Source: Legionellaceae bacterium (lineage in GTDB: Bacteria; Pseudomonadota; Gammaproteobacteria; Legionellales; Legionellaceae). From it: a DNA stretch of 33,709 nucleotides. Where the stretch lies: positions 1 to 33,709 of the forward strand of contig JARGPO010000053.1 in the NCBI GenBank assembly GCA_029213075.1, read 5' to 3'. The translations under genes and the position numbers were made by a program. Position 1 is the stretch's first letter. Each line of letters begins with the position of its first letter. The notes under the pieces are model-generated. The model had not been told where the DNA came from. It did not search any database and saw only the letters and a list, made by a program, of their open reading frames with translations. Of this stretch, positions 8,581-16,587 are shown one piece after another.

Positions 8581-8776
8581 TGTTAAAAACAGTACCGATA
8601 TTTTTATTATTTTTCCTGGCAAAGCACATTATGCTTAAAAGACTTTAAACAGGTTCTAAAAAGTTATAAGCGAAGCAGAACTACAAACATCGGTAAAAAC
8701 ATCAGGTTAAGACCCAAAGAAATCTTAAATACTTAAACCACAAAATGTATTATCAGGTTTATAGATACATATATTC

Positions 8777-9157
8777 TTATCGGCTTAGAGAACTTATAGA
8801 ACTAATTTCGTCGTTATCTCTACTTAGATCAGTATTTTCATCGTTATTTGCTACATCGTTAGGCGCTGTTCTTGTTGGGTTGCCGGCTAGTGCATTCATT
8901 ACACTTAATGACAGTCCTACTTGAACACCAGCTAGCGCTATACCTGGCGCCAATAATAGATTTATACAAGATTTAGCTTTTTTTGTAGTTGAAACATCAC
9001 TTGCGTGGATTGCTCTATTTGCAAGTAATCCTTTACGCTCAATATATTTCCTACCATTTTGAATAGACTCAGAAATACCAGTATTCCCAGCCGCTCGTGC
9101 TGATCGAACATTGTCACCCGAAGCAATATTTCTAATCACATCTATTTTATGTTTCAT
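8777..9157 (-). CDS. Orphan small membrane protein
   Basis: A 126-residue protein I do not recognise. It has a basic N-terminal half, one hydrophobic stretch near residues 64-92 (L-L-L-A-P-G-I-A-L-A-G-V and onward), and an acidic, asparagine- and serine-rich tail. The ATG at 9157 is preferred over an upstream in-frame start at 9205 because a near-consensus promoter covers 9185-9212, so the longer form would begin inside it. An AGGT site precedes the chosen start. Lying in an accessory region between an IS remnant and an ankyrin gene, it could be a secreted or host-directed protein, but nothing proves this. Confidence 0.6.
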   Translation of the reverse strand: MKHKIDVIRNIASGDNVRSARAAGNTGISESIQNGRKYIERKGLLANRAIHASDVSTTKKAKSCINLLLAPGIALAGVQVGLSLSVMNALAGNPTRTAPNDVANNDENTDLSRDNDEISSISSLSR

Positions 9158-9184
9158 AATATTACCTTTTGAAGTTAAATAGAT

Positions 9185-9212
9185 ATTATACCATTGCCGG
9201 GTCAAAAGTCAA
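9185..9212 (-). promoter_or_regulatory. Sigma-70-type promoter of the 126-residue orphan gene
   Basis: On the minus strand, -35 TTGACT (9207-9212) and -10 TATAAT (9185-9190) are separated by 16 nt. Transcription would start near 9178, about 20 nt before the ATG at 9157. Confidence 0.75.
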
Positions 9213-9340
9213 ACAATCAGCTCTGTTTTAGATCTATAGATATTTTTCTTTAGTATTGAGTGTTTGTGTATTATTTGAATATATAAGTAAGCATAATAGT
9301 TATAGTTCGCCAACGCCAATTGAGATGGTGTGACGGACTA

Positions 9341-10887
9341 TTAACAACCATGCATTATATCCGACACATGCTCATCCTTCTCCTCATCAAGCATCACGCT
9401 TTTACTCCACATTGATGATTTTCGAAGCCACTTAGGTACGAATCCACCAGGAAATGCATTGGTTTGTCGACATAACTTTTGTCTTGGCGTTAGTATTTTT
9501 TCAGACCTACAAGTGTTATTTGGTTTATAGTTGTTATCAGTAAATAACATTGTAAATGCATATAAAGAACTTACACTTGCACCAATTTCAACTAAATAAT
9601 TAATAACAGCTCTGTGAGCTTTTTCACAAGCTAGAAGTAAAGGAGTTTTTCCAGAACTGTTTGTTTTATCCAATAGTTCAGGATTGTTCTTAAGAATAAG
9701 CTTAAGAATTTTTAAATGACCATTTTCAGCGGCTGTATGAATCAAATAATTTTGTTTAAAGGGTAAGTCCTTCGCACCTGATTTGAGCAATATTTCCACA
9801 ATGGAGTATTGGGCTGCTTCATATGCCAATCGTAGGGCTGTTTTCCCATATGTATTTTTAAGCTCAAAATCATCGACAGTATAATTTATATTTATACCAC
9901 TTTCGATTAAGTGGATAACAATATTCATGTATCCATGTCTAACTGCAAATATAAAAGGAAGCTTATACTCTACAAAATCATTATGACTCAATAGATTTTG
10001 TATAGCTGTATCTCCCCACCAGAACCCAGTATAACTATAGTTTTTTAGATTAGGATAGTCATCAAATAAACGTTCAATCGTATCAACTCTCGCATATTTA
10101 ACCGCTTCGAATATTAAACTTTGAGCCGTTGACTCATCAACTAAAGCTCCAGCATCAAGTAAGATTCCCATCGTTATATATTTGCCGCACTCATAGGCCC
10201 ACTGTACTTCTGTTTTTCCATGGCTTGGATGTCCTGGATTGTTTATTAGCTCATCTAAATTTGCACCACTTGCAATCCAATCTGATATACTTATGTGTTT
10301 ATTTGAACTAACAAAATCTTGTTGAGATTTATTGACAATGCTTTGAGAATCAGAAGATAGTTCTATGTTATTTAATTTGGCACTTGAAGCCAGATATGTA
10401 ACAATTTCAGGCCAACCAGGTTCCCAAATATAGGAATCAGAATCAAAACAATCTTTAACCATATGGCCAGCAGCGAGACCGATCCATTTTTCAATAAAAC
10501 AACCATTTACCGCCCAGAAGCCAGGTTTTACCTTTACAAATAATTGCATAATATCTAATCGGCCATTTCTAACAGCCTTATCAAATACATACTCACCATT
10601 AACTGGCGTATCAACAGCTCCTATTTCAAGTAACATTTTAAGCATTGAATATTGACCATTATTATATAGCCCTTTGCATTTAAACCAACACCTTTTGAAA
10701 TCAAATAGTTAACGATTGCAAGATTCCCGTAAGCCGATGCCCATATTAAAAGCGGTTGCATATATGAATCTTCTTGTGTTCGTATATCAGGATTGGCATC
10801 AAGGAGATTTATAATTTTTTGTTCTTGCTGGATTCGCTCCTCATCAAGACGACTTATATTAGCAATTCTTTTTAATATTCTACAGAT
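9341..10887 (-). pseudogene. Ankyrin-repeat protein gene, frameshifted
   Basis: The main reading frame (10645 to 9341, 434 residues) contains several ankyrin-type units, for example G-K-T-A-L-R-L-A-Y-E-A-A-Q-Y and G-K-T-P-L-L-L-A-C-E-K-A-H-R-A, each followed by a V-E-x-L-L or V-I-N-Y-L helix. In another minus-strand frame, 10887 to about 10660 encodes another ankyrin-like unit (L-L-I-W-A-S-A-Y-G-N-L-A-I-V-N-Y-L). The two join in register if a one-base shift is placed near GCAAAGGGCTAT, around 10670. The upstream frame begins after a stop with no good start codon, so the 5' end is also damaged or missing. The 434-residue part could still be made from the ATG at 10645, but no convincing ribosome site was seen. 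Ankyrin proteins are frequent effectors in Legionellales; whether this one was is inference. Confidence 0.7.
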
Positions 10888-11204
10888 TTACAAGTACATT
10901 TTTTGACACCCTTTTAACTTAAAGCTTACTAATAAAGTAGGCGTTATAATGATGAACTATTAGAGATACAACAAATTATGGTTAGCAAAGAATAATAAGT
11001 AATTATATTTTTGCTTCTTCATTGAAAAAATAGCATTATATCATTTATAAACAATATGAACTAGATGCTCATAATAAAATCATATTTTTACTTTGTAATT
11101 TTAGATTTGGTATTAGGTTTAGTAGTTAATAAATTTTTCCTTTGTTTTTCACAAAATAACTCTGGAGGTATTTGATGATCTTTTCAATAAATTATGAAGA
11201 TATT
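10888..11204. other. Intergenic AT-rich stretch, no gene supported
   Basis: About 317 bp between the broken ankyrin gene and the RibBA-like gene. On the minus strand a TATAAT-type -10 is visible near 11037, with no good -35. Only very short reading frames occur. No RNA gene or clear repeat was recognised. Confidence 0.5.
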
Positions 11205-12386
11205 CTATTTCTTACTCTTGTTAATTTGTGAATCTAGCTGATGACCTTTTTTCTGTTGTTTGGTTTTTAGATAGAAACTATTTTCATGATTTGGTGAGGT
11301 AATCAGAGGGATAATTTCACTAATTTTAATACCATACTGAATTAGCTCTCTAGATTTTTGAGGGTTGTTTGTAAGTAATCTAATATTCATATTTTGTAAA
11401 TATTTTAAAATTTGATATGCAACAATATAACTTCTATCATCTTCAGGTAGACCCAAAGCTTTATTAGCATCATAAGTATCTAAACCATTATCTTGAAGTC
11501 TATATGCTTTTAGTTTTTTAATGAGGCCAATACCACGTCCTTCTTGTCTTAAATAAATAAGACCGCCTCCTTCCTTAGCAATTTGTGTTAAAGACATATG
11601 TAATTGGTCTCCACAATCACATCTCATAGAACCAAAAATATCACCAGTTAAACACTCAGAATGAATTCTAATTAAAGGGATTGAATCTTTAGTGAGGTTT
11701 TTTTCAAAGAGCAGGTGCTCTTTAGGATCATCTGCGTATTGAAACACTGTCATATTAAATTCACCTAGGTTTACGATAGGTATGCGAGCAGAAGCTTTTG
11801 GTTCAACCAGCACTTCATTTATCATAAAATATTTTTCTATATGGGATATAGAAATAGCATTAATTTTATTTTTATTTAAAAAGTCCTGGGTATCTTCTTC
11901 TTTAATATTACACTTTATTATAAATACAGCTGGAGATATCTGAGCTGTATAAGCTAATGTTACTGCTGCTTCTTGAGGTTTAGGGCGCTTTAAAATACCA
12001 TACAATTTCTTCCAAACAATACTTAAGTCGTTAGGCACTAATATTGGATCCTTGATCTGAATTTTTTCATTGGCTTTTTTAAAAGTACTACGTATTTGGT
12101 TTAAAAAATCCTTGGTTTTTAATGTGCTATTATCTTTAGTTTTGATACTTTTAGAAATCATTTTTTTTGAAAGCAAATTATCTATACATAATATATCCAT
12201 AATAACCAACTTGATTTTAGCAGAGCTGTTTTTTAATAAAAATTCACAAGAAATTTGGTTTATATTTTGAGCAGAAACCATTAAATAGGAAGATTGTTTT
12301 ATCTGATAGTTATCAATCAACATTAGTACCTTTCCATCTTTAAGGGATTTTTCTGCCTGCTTGATAGTACAAAGATTCATCTCCAT
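11205..12386 (-). CDS. RibBA-like protein: degenerate RibB half, intact GTP cyclohydrolase II half
   Basis: 393 residues with RibBA architecture. The C-terminal half (about 200-385) is GTP cyclohydrolase II, which turns GTP into diaminoribosylamino-pyrimidinone phosphate, formate and pyrophosphate. The zinc cysteines C245, C256 and C258 (E-C-L-T-G-D ... R-C-D-C-G), R-Q-E-G-R-G-I-G-L and L-L-T-N-N-P-x-K are present. The N-terminal half resembles DHBP synthase but has lost its catalytic signatures: the acidic D-x-x-R-E-N-E-G-D segment reads D-N-Y-Q-I-K-Q-S-S-Y (25-34), and G-H-T-E-A reads K-P-Q-E-A. It should not make the four-carbon riboflavin precursor. The ATG overlaps the upstream stop (TGATG), with AAGGA 9 nt before. 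Lysine, isoleucine and asparagine richness suggests foreign origin. It is probably a paralogue serving another pathway rather than housekeeping riboflavin. Confidence 0.82.
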   Translation of the reverse strand: MEMNLCTIKQAEKSLKDGKVLMLIDNYQIKQSSYLMVSAQNINQISCEFLLKNSSAKIKLVIMDILCIDNLLSKKMISKSIKTKDNSTLKTKDFLNQIRSTFKKANEKIQIKDPILVPNDLSIVWKKLYGILKRPKPQEAAVTLAYTAQISPAVFIIKCNIKEEDTQDFLNKNKINAISISHIEKYFMINEVLVEPKASARIPIVNLGEFNMTVFQYADDPKEHLLFEKNLTKDSIPLIRIHSECLTGDIFGSMRCDCGDQLHMSLTQIAKEGGGLIYLRQEGRGIGLIKKLKAYRLQDNGLDTYDANKALGLPEDDRSYIVAYQILKYLQNMNIRLLTNNPQKSRELIQYGIKISEIIPLITSPNHENSFYLKTKQQKKGHQLDSQINKSKK

Positions 12387-13561
12387 CACTTCATGTCCTT
12401 AATAAATGGCTTTGTAAGTCGAGCAACTTCCAATGCTTTATTGAGATCAAAATATCCGGTTTCTTTATCTCTTAAGGATGTTTCCATATCTATCCAATTA
12501 AAACCGGCAAGATCAGGGATTTTTGCTCTTATTTTCGCGATATTATCTACTACATTATCAACCCCAATCCCACCGGCAAAGCCAAAATTAGTATAATATG
12601 CAAACGGCCAGTCGTTTTTAGGTGATGGAGATATACCATTACCACAACTTACATCACTTAATAAATCAATAGATAAAGGCAAGTCCGCTTTTTTATATAT
12701 TTCTCTTGTTCTATAGTTTTCTCTTAAAATTACATTACCTGAAAACCCAATGTTACGCCTTAACAGGTTGATATTATTGATTAATTTGTTTGTTGAAAGT
12801 TGACTGGAAATCGTGCGATCTGAAAGATTTAACTGTATTCTCCTCCAATTAATAGCATTAAGATGAGCAGAATCATTTAAACTCTTGAGGAAAGTTCCAT
12901 GAGATAAATGAGCAACCCATGGTAAGCTTGGGCTTTCACGAATATCATTTAGTAGTTTATAGCCACAGTGAGATATATTTGCATCTTTATCCTCATCGAA
13001 GCATACACCAAACTCAAGAAAGGGATATGTTTCATATAAACTTAAAAGATCTTTTATCTTCGTTTTAGTATCAATACCAACTAAACTTACAACATTTAAG
13101 AATTTAGTTTTATCTTTAATCTTATTGGTATAATTTTTATAAAAATCATTTATTTCTGGTAGAGGTAGATGAATAACTTCAATTTTGTTTTTATTTAAAA
13201 TTGATGAGGAATTATTTGTTTTTACAATAGGGTTTGGATCACAAAATGCATATATTACACGTTGTACCCCAAATTTAATAATAGCATCAACACAAGGAGG
13301 AGTTCTTCCCCAATGATTACATGGCTCTAGAGTTACATATAAGCTAACATTAGCTGTTTTACGAGGTATTTTATTTAATACTAAAACTTCCGCATGATCA
13401 GTTCCTGGTCCTTTATGCCAATCTTTGGCAATAATTTCGTCGCCAACAACAGCAACAGCACCAACGGCAGGGTTGGGGGAGCAAACAGATACACCCTTAG
13501 AAGCTTCTTTTAGTGCCTCTAGTATAAACTTTATATGTTTTGCCTTTTCAGTATTTTTCAT
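12386..13561 (-). CDS. RibD-type deaminase domain fused to a TrpF-like TIM barrel
   Basis: 391 residues. Residues 1 to about 145 are a RibD/cytidine-deaminase-like zinc domain: N-P-A-V-G at 30-34, H-A-E at 56-58, and E-P-C-N-H-W-G-R-T-P-P-C with Cys81 and Cys90 as zinc ligands. This would deaminate the pyrimidine made by GTP cyclohydrolase II. The usual RibD reductase domain is absent. Instead, residues about 155-391 look like a beta/alpha barrel related to phosphoribosylanthranilate isomerase-like proteins, with a G-F-A-G-G-I-G-V-D-N-V phosphate-binding-type turn and W-I-D-M-E-T-S-x-R near the end. Function of the barrel is unknown; an Amadori-type isomerisation of the ribosylamino group is a guess. 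It is translationally coupled to the RibBA-like gene by TGATG and diverges from the trp operon. Confidence 0.75.
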   Translation of the reverse strand: MKNTEKAKHIKFILEALKEASKGVSVCSPNPAVGAVAVVGDEIIAKDWHKGPGTDHAEVLVLNKIPRKTANVSLYVTLEPCNHWGRTPPCVDAIIKFGVQRVIYAFCDPNPIVKTNNSSSILNKNKIEVIHLPLPEINDFYKNYTNKIKDKTKFLNVVSLVGIDTKTKIKDLLSLYETYPFLEFGVCFDEDKDANISHCGYKLLNDIRESPSLPWVAHLSHGTFLKSLNDSAHLNAINWRRIQLNLSDRTISSQLSTNKLINNINLLRRNIGFSGNVILRENYRTREIYKKADLPLSIDLLSDVSCGNGISPSPKNDWPFAYYTNFGFAGGIGVDNVVDNIAKIRAKIPDLAGFNWIDMETSLRDKETGYFDLNKALEVARLTKPFIKDMK

Positions 13562-13611
13562 AATCTAAGTTAAGTTTTTAATTACTTTAAGTATAGATTA
13601 CGATTCTACAG

Positions 13612-13627
13612 TACGCTCGCGATGACA
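13612..13627. repeat. Fragment of dispersed repeat
   Basis: TACGCTCGCGATGACA resembles the end of the REP-like repeat family also suspected at 8541-8580. It lies in the gap between the divergent riboflavin-like genes and the trp operon promoter. Confidence 0.35.
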
Positions 13628-13679
13628 AATTTTTCAGTGAATAAGTGTTCAAAATTATGATTTGGTTGCCCTTCCCTTA

Positions 13680-13709
13680 TTGACAGAAGTATTTAAGATA
13701 AGTTAGGAT
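13680..13709 (+). promoter_or_regulatory. Promoter of the tryptophan operon
   Basis: -35 TTGACA (13680-13685, consensus) and -10 TAGGAT (13704-13709) are separated by 18 nt. Transcription would start near 13716, giving a leader of about 275 nt before the first transporter gene. No TrpR-type operator was recognised. Confidence 0.7.
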
Positions 13710-13740
13710 AAAAATTCATTAATTTAAACTGTGAAATATA

Positions 13741-13794
13741 ATGGCAGTTGTAAAAGTTAAAAATCTATCAATAAATTCGTGGCGTTGGCGGTAG
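13741..13794 (+). CDS. Putative trp operon leader peptide
   Basis: A 17-codon frame begins about 25 nt after the predicted transcription start: MAVVKVKNLSINSWRWR and stop. Two of the last four codons are Trp (13780-13782 and 13786-13788), the hallmark of leader peptides controlling trp operons by ribosome stalling. No strong Shine-Dalgarno sequence is seen, which weakens the call. The location between a consensus promoter and a tryptophan import/synthesis operon supports it. Confidence 0.6.
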   Translation: MAVVKVKNLSINSWRWR

Positions 13795-13931
13795 TGCTAG
13801 CGGTATTGGTTTTTTGTTGTTTTTAATTTTTATGAGATAGGCGCCATGACTTCATTCCCCCAAATCTATTGTAAATCTAATGTTAAGTTCTACAACTACT
13901 TTCTAACTATTCCTTTTTGGCCTTGCGCCTA
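13777..13931 (+). promoter_or_regulatory. Candidate alternative RNA structures in the trp leader
   Basis: The Trp-codon segment 13777-13786 (TCGTGGCGTT) can pair with 13840-13849 (GGCGCCATGA) using some G-U pairs. Segment 13838-13844 (TAGGCGC) is instead perfectly complementary to 13925-13931 (GCGCCTA). The two pairings share bases and exclude each other, as expected of an attenuator. However, a classical GC-rich hairpin with an adjoining U-run was not found; T-rich tracts are at 13810-13831 and 13950-13955. The mechanism may therefore not be simple termination. Confidence 0.4.
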
Positions 13932-13992
13932 ATTCAATTGATCCCAGTATTTTTTCGTACCTAAGTCGCAATTGATTAAAGAGGAAACATAA

Positions 13993-14973
13993 ATGAACAT
14001 CAAAAAAATAGTACTACTTGCCTTGATAGCCGTTATTCCAGCGGTGTTTTTTAGTTTTTTGCCATCAAAAAATTCAATGATACCTTTGGTTGCAATAGCT
14101 AATTTTGGCCCGCACTCATCTCTTGATGCATCCATTGCTGGGATTAAAGATGAGTTGGCTCGAAATGGCTATATTGAAAATAAAACTATTCGCTATGAAG
14201 TTGTCGATGTTGGATTTAATGCCGCTCTTATTCCGCAAATGATTGCTAATATAAAAAGCCACTCACCAAAAGTATTTGTTGCTATCACAACACCAGTTGC
14301 TCAGTATGCTAAGGGCATGATTAAAGATATTCCTTTAATATACAGCGTAATAACCGATCCTGTCGCATCTGGGTTAATCCAACAAGAAAATCATTCTGAA
14401 GATAATTTAACAGGGAGTTCAGATAAGCAAAATTTTAGTCTGCTTTTTGACTTTGTAAAGCGAGTATTAAAAAATCCTAAGCGAGTAGGGGTGTTATATT
14501 CCACGTCTGAAAGTAACGATGTTGCACTACTTAATATGATAAAACAGGCCTCGCTTCCAGAGAAAATACAGGTTATGAGTGTCGCAGTTGAAGAGGCGCG
14601 AGATGTAGCTGTTGCTATGCAGAAATTTAAAAACAAAGTAGATTTTATTTATGTTGGGGCTAGTGGAGCAATCCAGCCCAGTCTTCCAGTTATAGCTGCT
14701 GCAAGTCGAAATATGGGTATACCAGTTTTTAACGTTAATGATGATGCTGTTAAAGAAAATATGGTTCTTGCAAGTTTTGGTGTCAATTATCGGCAAGTAG
14801 GAGTTAATACTGGCAAGCTTGTATATTCTGTACTTCAAGGTAAATCAATATCATCTCTCACTCCCACCTATCCATCGCTAGCAGATCACCAAGGATTTAT
14901 TAGTCAGAAAAATGCGGATTTAATGGGGATTAAGTTACCAACGAATCTTAATAACACAAAAATTTTGGGGTGA
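13993..14973 (+). CDS. ABC transporter substrate-binding protein, TrpX-type
   Basis: 326 residues with an N-terminal hydrophobic signal or anchor (residues 6-22) and a periplasmic-binding fold of the ABC_sub_bind family. That family includes the tryptophan-binding TrpX proteins of Gram-positive bacteria. Visible features are G-I-K-D-E-L-A-R-N-G-Y, the P-K-V-F-V-A-I-T-T-P-V-A-Q segment and S-V-I-T-D-P-V-A-S-G. A clear AGAGGAA site precedes the ATG. It is the first full gene of the operon with an ATPase, a permease, kynureninase and trp genes. The substrate is probably tryptophan or a related aromatic such as kynurenine, inferred from context. Confidence 0.82.
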   Translation: MNIKKIVLLALIAVIPAVFFSFLPSKNSMIPLVAIANFGPHSSLDASIAGIKDELARNGYIENKTIRYEVVDVGFNAALIPQMIANIKSHSPKVFVAITTPVAQYAKGMIKDIPLIYSVITDPVASGLIQQENHSEDNLTGSSDKQNFSLLFDFVKRVLKNPKRVGVLYSTSESNDVALLNMIKQASLPEKIQVMSVAVEEARDVAVAMQKFKNKVDFIYVGASGAIQPSLPVIAAASRNMGIPVFNVNDDAVKENMVLASFGVNYRQVGVNTGKLVYSVLQGKSISSLTPTYPSLADHQGFISQKNADLMGIKLPTNLNNTKILG

Positions 14974-14977
14974 AGAT

Positions 14978-15739
14978 ATGTTAGATATAAAAAACCTTAC
15001 AAAGTCTTTCCCTAATTGTTTTAAACCAGTATTGCAGGATTTTAACTTACACTTAGAACCAGGTGATTTTTGTGTGGTTATTGGGAGTAATGGTTCTGGG
15101 AAATCAACTTTGCTGAAAAGTATTTCCGGTGAATATAAGCAATGCGCTGGGAAATTAAGAATAAAAGGGGAGCTCCTAACAAATAAAAATCGTAGCCACA
15201 TGATTGCCTCTGTTACCCAAGATGTTAATAAAGGCACGATTATCGAAATGACTATGATGGAAAATATGGCGTTAAGCTTAGCCAGAACAAAAAAGTCTGG
15301 CTTGTCATTATATCATCGACATTCAAAACAGATTTATCAAGAAATTGCGCAAGTTGGTATGGGATTAGAACACTATTTTCATCAACCTTTAAGTAATTTA
15401 TCTGGAGGTCAGAGACAAATGGTGGCCACAATAATGGCTGTAACTTCTAATCCGCAATTATTGTTATTAGATGAACATACCTCAGCTCTTGATCCTAATA
15501 TGCAAAGGATAGTTATGGACTATACAAATCAATCTATTTTAAAAAGAAGATTAACAAGTTTGATGATTACCCATAACTTAAGCGACGCCATTCAGTATGG
15601 AAATAGATTAATTATGCTCCATAAAGGAAAAATTGTCTTTGATGTTTTTGGTGCAGATAAATCCAATTTAAAGATAGAAGATTTGCTGGACTTATTTCAT
15701 AACTACGAAGACTCAGTCTTACTGGAGGCCCAAAAATGA
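14978..15739 (+). CDS. ABC transporter ATP-binding protein, TrpZ-type
   Basis: 253-residue cytoplasmic ATPase that energises the importer. Walker A reads G-S-N-G-S-G-K-S (about residues 37-44), the signature is L-S-G-G-Q-R-Q, Walker B is L-L-L-L-D-E-H-T-S-A-L and the switch histidine is in M-I-T-H-N-L. It starts 4 nt after the binding-protein gene and overlaps the permease start by 4 nt (ATGA), so the three are co-translated. Confidence 0.9.
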   Translation: MLDIKNLTKSFPNCFKPVLQDFNLHLEPGDFCVVIGSNGSGKSTLLKSISGEYKQCAGKLRIKGELLTNKNRSHMIASVTQDVNKGTIIEMTMMENMALSLARTKKSGLSLYHRHSKQIYQEIAQVGMGLEHYFHQPLSNLSGGQRQMVATIMAVTSNPQLLLLDEHTSALDPNMQRIVMDYTNQSILKRRLTSLMITHNLSDAIQYGNRLIMLHKGKIVFDVFGADKSNLKIEDLLDLFHNYEDSVLLEAQK

Positions 15740-16587
15740 CGATAGATTATTTTTTAACTGGAATACAGCAAGGATTAATTCTCGCTTTAGTTGCTTATGC
15801 AATAATGATCCCGTTTAGATTGTTAAATCTTCCTGACTTAACAGCTGAAGGGGCATATCCACTTGGTGGGGCTATTTGTTCTAGTTTAATCTTATTGCAT
15901 GTTCACCCCATTTTATCAGTGCTTATCGCAAGTTTTGCGTCCGGGATTATGGGGGTTGCGACAGGTCTTATTCATATACGATTAAAAGTTAATACTCTTC
16001 TCGCTGGAATAATATTAAGTACAATGATTTATAGCGTGAATCTACGTTTGATGGGAAAACCAAATCATTCCTTATTTAATAGCTTGAGTTTATTTACCCA
16101 AACAAGCTTGATTGCCAACATCACCATACTACTAATTATCCTTGTAATCTTGATTGTGCCATTAGCAACTTTCCTAAGAACAGATATTGGTCTAAATCTT
16201 AGAGCGGTTGGTTTAAATAAAGAGTTTTCCAATCGTCAAGGAATATCTGTTGCTAAATATACCGTACTCGGATTGTTTCTAGCTAGCTTTTTCAGTGGTG
16301 TTTCAGGCGGGTTAATTGTCCAGCTGCAATACTATATGGATGTTGGTATGGGAGTAGGTATTGTGATTCATGGTCTAGCAGCATTAATGATAGGTGAGGC
16401 AATTGTTGGTAATAACACTTTGAACAAACAACTCCTATCACCATTTATAGGCGCATTGGTTTATCAACAAATACAAGGAGTTGTGATTGCAATTGGGCTT
16501 GCACCTTCTGATTTGAAGTTTTTTACCGGTGCTTTGGTTTTATTAGTTCTTGCAACAAAACGCGGAGTTAAAAATGACAGCAGATGA
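15736..16587 (+). CDS. ABC transporter permease, TrpY-type
   Basis: 283-residue inner-membrane protein with about 8 hydrophobic segments, of the permease family related to branched-chain amino acid (LivH-like) transporters. Conserved patterns include N-L-P-D-L-T-A-E-G-A-Y-P-L-G-G near the first segments, L-L-A-G-I-I-L-S-T-M and G-L-N-L-R-A-V-G-L-N-K in the cytoplasmic loop that contacts the ATPase. It overlaps the ATPase gene by 4 nt and the kynureninase gene by 14 nt. Confidence 0.88.
   Translation: MTIDYFLTGIQQGLILALVAYAIMIPFRLLNLPDLTAEGAYPLGGAICSSLILLHVHPILSVLIASFASGIMGVATGLIHIRLKVNTLLAGIILSTMIYSVNLRLMGKPNHSLFNSLSLFTQTSLIANITILLIILVILIVPLATFLRTDIGLNLRAVGLNKEFSNRQGISVAKYTVLGLFLASFFSGVSGGLIVQLQYYMDVGMGVGIVIHGLAALMIGEAIVGNNTLNKQLLSPFIGALVYQQIQGVVIAIGLAPSDLKFFTGALVLLVLATKRGVKNDSR

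Larger units (their letters stand above)
8321..8657. mobile_element. Decayed insertion sequence (IS5-like?) with 24-bp inverted ends
   Basis: Perfect 24-bp inverted repeats at 8321-8344 and 8634-8657 bound 337 bp, much less than a working IS. Inside are a transposase C-terminal remnant (8330-8464, minus) and a dispersed repeat at 8541-8580. The inner flanks of the two ends also partly match. The right end recurs at 164-187. The element appears internally deleted and later invaded by a palindromic repeat. Family assignment rests only on the look of the C-terminal remnant. Confidence 0.7.

Noticed and set aside
10981-11045. Short minus-strand frame (about 20 codons) following a TATAAT box upstream of the ankyrin gene
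   Set aside because: No ribosome site or similarity, and it does not continue into the ankyrin frame.
11175-11231. 18-codon frame on the plus strand with a good GGAGG site
   Set aside because: It overlaps the 3' end of the RibBA-like gene, has no promoter and no recognisable peptide; a chance match to a Shine-Dalgarno sequence is more likely.
13680-13740. TrpR operator over the trp promoter
   Set aside because: No sequence resembling the CTAGTTAACTAG-type palindrome was found near -35 or -10.
13941-13958. T-run at 13950-13955 as the U-tract of a trp attenuator terminator
   Set aside because: No GC-rich hairpin directly precedes it; the nearest inverted repeat (CAATTG twice) is short and flanks the T-run instead.
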